DNA from: Chryseobacterium sp. OSA05B
GTDB lineage: Bacteria; Bacteroidota; Bacteroidia; Flavobacteriales; Weeksellaceae
Direction: 5' to 3'
Assembly (NCBI RefSeq): GCF_019970065.1
Contig: NZ_JAHXYH010000001.1
Location: 1,364,001 to 1,428,000, forward strand
Length of the DNA: 64,000 nucleotides
Below, in pieces: positions 57,517-64,000 of this stretch; the first letter of the stretch is position 1, and each line of letters opens with the position of its first letter. A model generated the notes under the pieces. It was given only the letters and a program-made list of their open reading frames with translations, ran no database searches and was not told the origin of the DNA. A program made the position numbers and the translations under genes.

Positions 57517-58128
57517 ATGTTTATTCCAAAGTTATACAGAAGTGAAGATCATAATCTGATGAAAGAAATCATCAGAGACAATGCGTTTGCCTTACTTATT
57601 TCTTCGGTTGAAAAAATACGAGCAACTCATTCCATGATGATGCTTAACGAAGATGATCCTGGGAATATGTATGTGGAAACTCATATTTCAAGGGCCAATC
57701 CTCAGGCAAAAACGTTAAAGGACGGAGACGAAGTGCTCTGCGATTTTCTGGGAGCTCATGCCTATATTTCGAGCAGCTGGTATGATCATATCAATGTTTC
57801 GACATGGAATTATGAAGCGGTACAGATCTGTGGAAAAGTGCAGCTAATGAATGATGATGAGCTGTATAAACATCTTGAAAAATTAACGTCAAAATATGAA
57901 AATTTCCAGAAATGTCCGATAATGGTCAAAGATATGGGACGTGAATTTGTGGAAAAGGAAATGAAGGGCGCTTTCGGACTGAAAATATTTCCGAAAGAAA
58001 TATCCATCAAACAGAAACTTTCTCAAAACAGAAAGGATTATGATTTTCAAAATATCATTTCGGAGCTGGAACATTCGGATGAGAACGGAAGAAAGATCGC
58101 TGAAAAGATGAAATTAATAAAAAAATAA
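57517..58128 (+). CDS. PaiB-type FMN-binding protein
   Basis: 203 residues. Resembles the PaiB family of FMN-binding split-barrel proteins, some of which are linked to protease or sporulation control in Bacillus. Matching stretches: MFIPKLYRSEDHNLMKEII, VETHISRANPQAK, FLGAHAYISSSWYDH, NVSTWNYEAVQICGKVQ. It starts 6 bases after ruvB. It may be a flavin-dependent enzyme rather than a regulator. Confidence 0.85.
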   Translation: MFIPKLYRSEDHNLMKEIIRDNAFALLISSVEKIRATHSMMMLNEDDPGNMYVETHISRANPQAKTLKDGDEVLCDFLGAHAYISSSWYDHINVSTWNYEAVQICGKVQLMNDDELYKHLEKLTSKYENFQKCPIMVKDMGREFVEKEMKGAFGLKIFPKEISIKQKLSQNRKDYDFQNIISELEHSDENGRKIAEKMKLIKK

Positions 58129-58143
58129 TAATCAAAAATATAT

Positions 58144-59010
58144 ATGAAGCTATATCCAATACAATGTGGAAAATTTAAACTGGATGGCGGTGCCATGTTT
58201 GGAGTCGTCCCAAAGAGTTTGTGGGAAAAAACGAATCCTGCAGACGAAAAAAACCTGATTGAACTGGGAACAAGATCCCTACTTATAGAAGACGGCAAGA
58301 AACTGATTCTTGTGGACTGCGGTCTTGGCAATAAACAAGATGATAAATTCTTCGGGCATTATTCGCTTTGGGGAGATGACAGTCTTGATAAAAACTTAAA
58401 GAAATTCGGCTTCGTAAGAGAAGATATTACAGATGTCTTCTTTACGCACCTTCACTTTGACCACTGTGGTGGCGCTATTGAATGGAATGATGACAGAACC
58501 GGATATAGACCGGCTTTTAAAAATGCACAGTTCTGGACGAATGAAAACCACTGGAAATGGGCTACAGAACCTAATCCAAGGGAGAAAGCAAGTTTCCTGA
58601 AGGAGAATATTCTTCCGATACAGGAAAGTGGACAGCTTAATTTCCTACCTCTTCCTACAACAGGCAACTACGGATTTGCTCCTGATCTGAAAATGGATGT
58701 AATCTTTGTGGACGGACATACAGAAAAACAAATGCTTCCTGTGATCCAGTACCAGGAAAAAACGATTGTTTTCGCAGCAGACCTTATTCCTACTGCAGGA
58801 CACATCAACCAGGTTTATGTCATGGGGTATGATACAAGACCTCTTCTTACGATGGAAGAGAAAGGAAAATTCCTGAAACAGTGCGTAGATAATGAATATT
58901 TATTGTTTTTTGAGCACGATGCCCATAATGAACTGGCGAGTCTTAAAATGACTGAAAAAGGAGTGAGATTGGACGAGATTCACAGTTTTAATGATGTTTT
59001 TGGATATTAA
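58144..59010 (+). CDS. Metallo-beta-lactamase-fold hydrolase
   Basis: 288 residues, no signal peptide. Zinc-binding motif HLHFDHCGG, further ligands probably in VDGHT, AADLIPTAGHI and FFEHDAHNE. The family includes quorum-quenching lactonases and other hydrolases; the substrate cannot be told. It follows the PaiB-like gene by 15 bases and precedes coaE by 9. Confidence 0.88.
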   Translation: MKLYPIQCGKFKLDGGAMFGVVPKSLWEKTNPADEKNLIELGTRSLLIEDGKKLILVDCGLGNKQDDKFFGHYSLWGDDSLDKNLKKFGFVREDITDVFFTHLHFDHCGGAIEWNDDRTGYRPAFKNAQFWTNENHWKWATEPNPREKASFLKENILPIQESGQLNFLPLPTTGNYGFAPDLKMDVIFVDGHTEKQMLPVIQYQEKTIVFAADLIPTAGHINQVYVMGYDTRPLLTMEEKGKFLKQCVDNEYLLFFEHDAHNELASLKMTEKGVRLDEIHSFNDVFGY

Positions 59011-59019
59011 TTTTTAATT

Positions 59020-59649
59020 ATGGAAGAATTACATTCAGAGACCCAGAAAGCAGAACCGGAACCGTCACCCAAGATCATCGGGCTTACCGGTGGTATAGGT
59101 TCAGGAAAGACTACCGTGGCCCATTTCATTGAAGAGTTCGGGTTCCCGGTTTATTATTCCGATGACAGGGCAAAATCCATCGTGAATGAGAATGAAGACT
59201 TAAAGATCAGAATCAAAGAACTTCTTGGCGAGGAAGCTTATGATGCCAATGGGCTTTATGACAGAAAATTTGTCGCAGAAAAGGTTTTCAACAATAAGGA
59301 ACAGCTGCACGAATTAAATGAAATCATACACCCCGCTGTAAGAATCGATTTTGAAGAATGGCTGAAAAAACAGACGAAATATTTAGTCTTTAAAGAAACA
59401 GCACTGTTGTTTGAATTAAAGCTGAACAGGCAATGCTACAAATCCCTTCTCGTTACTGCAGAAGATAATATCAGAACAAAAAGAGTGATGGACAGGGACG
59501 GAAAAACCTACCGTGAAGTAGAAACTATCATGGAAAAGCAAATGCCCGAAAAGGATAAAATCAAAATGGCAGACTGCATTATTTACAACAATACCAATCT
59601 GGAGGATCTCAAGGAACAGACCGAACGGATTATCTTCAGTATTGAATAA
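59020..59649 (+). CDS. coaE: Dephospho-CoA kinase
   Basis: 209 residues. Final step of coenzyme A synthesis, phosphorylating the 3' OH of dephospho-CoA. P-loop GLTGGIGSGKTTVA preceded by about 18 polar residues, then FPVYYSDDRAK, LHELNEIIHPAVR and the lid region RVMDRDGKTYREVE. Last gene of the ruvB unit; a strong terminator follows directly. Confidence 0.95.
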   Translation: MEELHSETQKAEPEPSPKIIGLTGGIGSGKTTVAHFIEEFGFPVYYSDDRAKSIVNENEDLKIRIKELLGEEAYDANGLYDRKFVAEKVFNNKEQLHELNEIIHPAVRIDFEEWLKKQTKYLVFKETALLFELKLNRQCYKSLLVTAEDNIRTKRVMDRDGKTYREVETIMEKQMPEKDKIKMADCIIYNNTNLEDLKEQTERIIFSIE

Positions 59650-59650
59650 A

Positions 59651-59686
59651 AAAAGCCTCGTCAGACATAATTCTGACGAGGCTTTT
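59651..59686 (+). terminator. Terminator after coaE
   Basis: AAAAGCCTCGTCAGA (59651-59665) and TCTGACGAGGCTTTT (59672-59686), a perfect 15-base stem with a 6-base loop. Confidence 0.93.
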
Positions 59687-59757
59687 AATAATATCTGGGA
59701 AGGTGAACCTTACTCACCTATTCCTTAAAAATAAGAGATTTCATGTTTCTGATAATA

Positions 59758-59790
59758 ACAAAAAGACTGTTCGATAAGGACAGTCTTTTT
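59758..59790 (-). terminator. Terminator after the 806-residue T9SS gene
   Basis: AAAAAGACTGT (59760-59770) pairs with ACAGTCTTTTT (59780-59790); the minus strand gives a T-run in the right place. Confidence 0.85.
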
Positions 59791-59809
59791 GTTTATTAAA
59801 ATGTAAGGT

Positions 59810-62230
59810 TTATCTTTTGATAAATTTCCCCTGAATCGAATTTCCCTGATCCTGAATATCGATTACATATACTCCCCCGACTAACTGGCTCACATCAAGT
59901 TTATTATTTAACAAGATCCCGCTTGCGATCAGTTTACCTGCATGATAAAGCTTGTAGTGAGCACTTTTACTGATATTCTTGACATTCAACACGGTGCTTA
60001 CCGGATTTGGATAAAATAGAAAATCATTCTGATTAACCGGATTAAATACTCCGTTTTTAAAGATCCTCACTTTATAGTCTTCCACTTCCCCTTCCGCAAA
60101 GTTCGTACATGTTACAGGAATATCATTTCTTTTCATCGCAACTCTCATGACCACATATTTATCATCAGTCATACTTACAAATGCATTGGCCGGGACACTA
60201 AATGTTCCTTTAGTAGGGGTTACATTGTTTAGACCTGAAACCAATATTCTTTCATCAATACCAAATTCGCCGTCCCTGTTGAAATCTATCCATACTGCAA
60301 TTCCTTCATTATGATTTGTACCTGTCCATTTTTTCTCTATGGTGATCTCATTACCAGAAGAGCCCTGAACCAGCTCTATAGCTGTCTTCGGAATTCCTGT
60401 ATAATCCGTATAGACTGATGCAGCTGATGAATTTTCCATAAGAGGTCTGCCAACCGGTTTCACGGTAACTTTTGCAATGTGCTCTCCAGCTGAACTTCCT
60501 GACACCATACCACAGTACTGTACTGTAGGCGTGGTAAAAAAGTACAGAGGTGTAAAGCTGCCAGGTGTGCCGTTACAGATATTAGCCACCTGAAGTTCAT
60601 ATTTAGTAAGCTCTATCAGGCCTGTTAATGTATAAATATTATTAGGCATCTGAATTTCTGTCCAGCTTGGAATCCCTACTTTCCTATACCTCAAAATATA
60701 AGTGGCCCCTGGGAAAGGATCCCATGTGATTTGTGCTGATGCAGGTAGAAGCTGAAGAATCATAAGGCCTGAAGGAGGCAAATCACAGGTTCTTTCCGTC
60801 GTAAATACTTTTGGAGTTGAGTACGTTTCGGGAGGACACTGGCTTGTTATCTGAACTTCATAGGTTTTGCCGGCAGCAAGACCTGAAAGATTAAAGGTAT
60901 TTGCAGGAGGTACCGGTAAATTGACAAAGTTCCATGGGGTGGTTCCCACTTCTCTCCATCTCATCTTATATGTGAGGTTTGCCGCTACCGGTGACCAGGC
61001 TATTAAAGCTGAATTGGCTGTAATATTACTTACCGTGACATTCGGAGGTGCGGGATTACATTTTGTAGTAAATTCATTATGAGAATAGGTTCCTGTAATA
61101 CCATTACACACTACAGCTATTTCTATTTCGTATAAAGTATCCGGTGATAAGTTCGTTAGGTTAATAGTATTTGTGGCTGCCGGAGGTAATGCTGGTGGTT
61201 GATTTGTAGCACTCCATGCCGCTGTACCCACAGCTCTGTATCTGATCTGATAAGAATCAGCTCCATTATCGAGGGGCCAGGTTACAGAAGCTGAATTAAA
61301 CGTAATGCTATTGATTGCTACTACAGGTGTAGTTGTACTGCATATTTTTGTAGTAAAGCCGGGACCCGGGACCCAGGCACTCTTATTTGTTGGGCCGCAT
61401 AAAGAACGTACCCACCAAAAGTAGGATGTGTTTACCGCCAGTTGTGATACGGTGACAGAAACATTATTTGAAGTTCCTGTAGCAGCTGTTCCGTTATTAG
61501 GAGCATTATTTACGTTTGAAAGATAGTATTCATACCCATTGGCCGGTGCCTGAATGGGAGCAGTCCAGCTAAGGTTGGCGGTAGTGGGTGTAACTGCGGC
61601 TACAGATAGTCCGGTAGGAGGAATACAGGACGTAATCAGTATATTATCTACGGTAGCTGGTGGCTGGGTCCCACCGCTGGCATTATTCGTCCATTCAAAA
61701 ACCAAACGTGTATTAGTTCCAGCAAAAGTACTTAAATTCACATTCGTATTAATATAAGTCTGCCAGGTACTCTGTCCATTATAATCATTCCCTACTTTTA
61801 TTCTTCCTGCTGCCGGGGTAATCTGCACTCCCGCCGCTGGAGTATAGTTCGTAGGAACAAGCCAGATTCTTAGATAGTCCTGAGCATTCTCCCCTGCAGC
61901 TCTCCAATCGAAGGATACGCTGCAAACTGCCGTTCCTGCAGGAATACTGATATCCCTGTGGGCATGAACAACACTGGCAGCCGTTACAGAATAATTATTA
62001 GCAGTTACACCCGTATTGGATATATAAATAGCTCTGGGTGGATTTCCTGCTGCAGTCCCGTACAACCATTTATTAGTTTGGGTTCCATTTACAAAAGTAA
62101 AATTACCATTATTGGTTGTAAAACTCTCGTTATATGGAAAAGGTGAGGTTGTTGGAATACATGCACTTGTTATAAAACCAATAAGGACAAGGAGTAATAA
62201 CCTTGGTAAAAAAGAGTAATTTCTAGTCAT
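59810..62230 (-). CDS. Secreted fibronectin III / GEVED protein with T9SS type A sorting domain
   Basis: 806 residues. Signal segment RLLLLVLIGFITSAC, then a domain of about 170 residues (PYNESFTTNNGNFTFVNGTQ, VCSVSFDWRAAGENAQDYLR) of the cleaved-adhesin/MAM-like kind. About four fibronectin III repeats follow (SVAAVTPTTANLSWTAP; SALIAWSPVAANLTYKMRW; SAQITWDPFPGATYILRY). A GEVED domain comes next (GIAVWIDFNRDGEFGIDERI, NFAEGEVEDYKVRI), then the sorting domain (LFYPNPVSTVLNV to GKFIKR). Such proteins are surface adhesins or peptidase-like scaffold proteins; no catalytic domain is visible. It is paralogous to the next gene upstream. Confidence 0.9.
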   Translation of the reverse strand: MTRNYSFLPRLLLLVLIGFITSACIPTTSPFPYNESFTTNNGNFTFVNGTQTNKWLYGTAAGNPPRAIYISNTGVTANNYSVTAASVVHAHRDISIPAGTAVCSVSFDWRAAGENAQDYLRIWLVPTNYTPAAGVQITPAAGRIKVGNDYNGQSTWQTYINTNVNLSTFAGTNTRLVFEWTNNASGGTQPPATVDNILITSCIPPTGLSVAAVTPTTANLSWTAPIQAPANGYEYYLSNVNNAPNNGTAATGTSNNVSVTVSQLAVNTSYFWWVRSLCGPTNKSAWVPGPGFTTKICSTTTPVVAINSITFNSASVTWPLDNGADSYQIRYRAVGTAAWSATNQPPALPPAATNTINLTNLSPDTLYEIEIAVVCNGITGTYSHNEFTTKCNPAPPNVTVSNITANSALIAWSPVAANLTYKMRWREVGTTPWNFVNLPVPPANTFNLSGLAAGKTYEVQITSQCPPETYSTPKVFTTERTCDLPPSGLMILQLLPASAQITWDPFPGATYILRYRKVGIPSWTEIQMPNNIYTLTGLIELTKYELQVANICNGTPGSFTPLYFFTTPTVQYCGMVSGSSAGEHIAKVTVKPVGRPLMENSSAASVYTDYTGIPKTAIELVQGSSGNEITIEKKWTGTNHNEGIAVWIDFNRDGEFGIDERILVSGLNNVTPTKGTFSVPANAFVSMTDDKYVVMRVAMKRNDIPVTCTNFAEGEVEDYKVRIFKNGVFNPVNQNDFLFYPNPVSTVLNVKNISKSAHYKLYHAGKLIASGILLNNKLDVSQLVGGVYVIDIQDQGNSIQGKFIKR

Positions 62231-62595
62231 AGCTTTTTCTATATAAGTTGTGAATTATCCAATTCATTTTTTGATCTGTGGATGTGTACAAACGATTTGC
62301 TTATCCATTAATCATCAAATATTCTATAAAATATACTAATCCCTAACTATACATATGTATTATTAAACATTAATAGGATTGTAAAACAACAGACTTTTCC
62401 AAATTCACAATAGAATTGCAATAATCTTATTATTTTAATATATAATTTAGCAAATATAAATAAAATACAATGAAAAAGTAACTATTAAATAACAAAAATA
62501 GATAAATAATGAGAATGTAATCAAAAATAACAATATGTATAAAAAAACTCACCATTTGTAAATTATAGCATAAAAAAAACATCCAAAATGCACCA
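62231..62595. other. AT-rich intergenic region between the paralogous T9SS genes
   Basis: No gene seen. A -7-like TATATTTG on the minus strand (62458-62451) lacks a spaced TTTG and would give a 220-base leader. Confidence 0.35.
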
Positions 62596-62622
62596 TAAAA
62601 AAAGCCCTCATTCTGAGGGCTT
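62596..62622 (-). terminator. Terminator after the right-edge T9SS gene
   Basis: AAGCCCTCA (62602-62610), 3-base loop, TGAGGGCTT (62614-62622); followed by seven T on the minus strand. The gene ends at 62643. Confidence 0.9.
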
Positions 62623-62642
62623 CTATGTTTGAAATTTAATTA

Positions 62643-64000
62643 TTATTCTTTGATGAATTTCTTTTGTACGGATTTACCATTGTCTTCAATATCTATCACA
62701 TAAACTCCGTTGATCAGCTTGCTTACATTGATCTGGTTGTTCAATAGAATACCTTCACCAATGATCTGTGCTGCTGCATTGTAGATCTTATATTTCGCTT
62801 TTTTGCTGATATTCTTCACATACAATACTGAGCTTACCGGATTAGGATAAATCATGATATCCGTCTGGTTCACTGGATTCGCTACTGCAGGTTTAGAGAT
62901 TCTTACAGAGTAATCTTCTACTTCCCCATTCGCAAATCTCATACAGTTCACCGGAACTCCATCTCTCATTAAAGCAATTCTCATCACTACATATTTATAG
63001 GTTGTCATGCTTACAAAGGCATCAGCTGGTACGCTGAATGTTCCCGTAACAGGACTTGTCGTATTTGGAGGTGATGTGAATACCCTTTCATCAATATCGA
63101 AATATCCGTTTCTGTTGAAATCGATCCAAACCGCGATTCCTTCATCGTGATTCGTTCCGTTCCATTTTTTCTCAATCGTGATCTGGTTTCCTGTAGATCC
63201 CTGAACCATTTCTATAAATGTGGCAGGTACTCCAGTGTAATCCGTATAGTTTGAAGGTCCTGAAGCGTTTTCCATTTTAGGTCTTCCATTCGGCGTTACC
63301 GTCACTTTTGCGATGTGTTCATTCACTGAATTTTGAGAAGACATCTGACAATAGATCACAGTAGGTGTTGTGAAATAATACGGAGGAGTGTAAGTTCCCG
63401 GAGTTCCGTTACAGATATTCACCACCTGCATTTCGTATTTGGTATCTTCCAGCAATCCTGTTATCGTATGAGCGTTAGTCGCTACCGGAATATTGGTCCA
63501 GCTCGGAATTCCTACTTTTCTGTATCTCAGGATGTAGGTAGCTCCCGGGAATCCATCCCATATCACTTCAGCCGTTGTAGGCGTAAGCTGGTTAATTGTT
63601 AATCCCGGAGGAGGCAATTCACATGTTCTCAGTGTAGTAAATACTACAGGATTTGAATATGGATTCGGTGTGCTTTCTCCCGTACACTGATTGGCTACCT
63701 GTACTTCATATTTCGTATACGGATCTAAATTATTTAATGAATATGTATTGTTAGGAGGGGCTGGCAGATTAACAAGAGTCCATGCTGTCGCACCGACTTT
63801 TCTCCATCTCATCACATAGGTGGAACCTGTCACCAATGGCGTCCATGTAACCAACGCAGAGTTAGTCGTGATATTGGTCACTGAAACACCAGGAGGCGTA
63901 GGATCACATTTTGTAGTAAATGCTCTGATCGGTGTAAAATTACCTGTTGAAGTTCCACAGTTTGCAGCGATCTGTACTTCATAGGTTGTAAATGGAACCA
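62643..64000 (-). CDS. Fibronectin III / GEVED protein with T9SS type A sorting domain (N-terminus outside window)
   Basis: At least 452 residues; the frame stays open to the right edge, so the start is not here. An apparent start at 63881 is only a GTG inside VSVTNITTNSALVTWTP, equivalent to an internal site of the paralogue. Visible parts: at least two fibronectin III repeats (ALVTWTPLVTGSTYVMRWRK; TTAEVIWDGFPGATYILRY), the GEVED domain (GIAVWIDFNRNGYFDIDERV, RFANGEVEDYSVRI) and the sorting domain (MIYPNPVSSVLYV to QKKFIKE). Close paralogue of the 806-residue protein downstream; the tandem pair likely arose by duplication. Confidence 0.92.
   Translation of the reverse strand, partial: VPFTTYEVQIAANCGTSTGNFTPIRAFTTKCDPTPPGVSVTNITTNSALVTWTPLVTGSTYVMRWRKVGATAWTLVNLPAPPNNTYSLNNLDPYTKYEVQVANQCTGESTPNPYSNPVVFTTLRTCELPPPGLTINQLTPTTAEVIWDGFPGATYILRYRKVGIPSWTNIPVATNAHTITGLLEDTKYEMQVVNICNGTPGTYTPPYYFTTPTVIYCQMSSQNSVNEHIAKVTVTPNGRPKMENASGPSNYTDYTGVPATFIEMVQGSTGNQITIEKKWNGTNHDEGIAVWIDFNRNGYFDIDERVFTSPPNTTSPVTGTFSVPADAFVSMTTYKYVVMRIALMRDGVPVNCMRFANGEVEDYSVRISKPAVANPVNQTDIMIYPNPVSSVLYVKNISKKAKYKIYNAAAQIIGEGILLNNQINVSKLINGVYVIDIEDNGKSVQKKFIKE

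Overview
This AT-rich window fits a member of the Flavobacteriia, most likely Chryseobacterium or a close relative in the Weeksellaceae. The evidence is: several secreted proteins ending in Type IX secretion system (T9SS) sorting domains (type A and type B); many signal peptides followed by the flavobacterial motif AQVGINT..P..TLDV; the gene block acpP-fabF-rnc-small ORF-pyk; and promoter-like sites of the Bacteroidetes type (TTTG, about 19 bases, TAnnTTTG) upstream of housekeeping genes. The genus is an inference from style, not from a search.

Positions 1-34000 carry, on the minus strand, the backbone rpsU, xerC-like recombinase, hpf, a tRNA cluster, tuf, tRNA-Trp, secE, nusG, rplK-A-J-L, rpoB, rpoC (rpoC runs off the left edge). 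In many Bacteroidetes this is close to one continuous block. Here it is opened at three points: between the tRNA cluster and tuf (two-component system, CzcCBA-type metal efflux, DUF4394 lipoprotein); between nusG and rplK (a BspA-like T9SS protein and a three-gene operon of small VGINT secreted proteins); and between rplL and rpoB (two large secreted proteins and a small orphan). Strong intrinsic terminators follow nusG, rplL and the accessory operons. Consensus promoters precede tuf, rplK and rpoB, the last with a leader of about 330 bases. The tRNA cluster holds a tandem duplication of Thr(TGT)-Tyr-Gly(TCC).

Positions 34000-44400 hold a 1277-residue T9SS type B protein with 230-residue repeats, the tmRNA gene ssrA, two paralogous collagen-like/polyglycine proteins, an AraC-family regulator and an aldehyde dehydrogenase. 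Positions 44800-49000 are the plus-strand operon acpP-fabF-rnc-ORF-pyk, ending directly in an array of about 14 heptamers (AAGCAAT). Positions 49200-56300 (minus) carry a second aldehyde dehydrogenase, hutG, a BCCT transporter, a DUF695-like protein and hutI. Positions 56460-59690 (plus) carry ruvB, a PaiB-like protein, a metallo-hydrolase and coaE. The window ends with two paralogous minus-strand T9SS proteins with fibronectin III and GEVED domains; the second runs off the right edge.

No insertion sequence, prophage or CRISPR array was seen. The most unusual items are the triply interrupted ribosomal/RNA polymerase block, the pair of glycine-triplet proteins next to ssrA, the VGINT protein family placed among ribosomal genes, and the heptamer array on the pyk stop codon.
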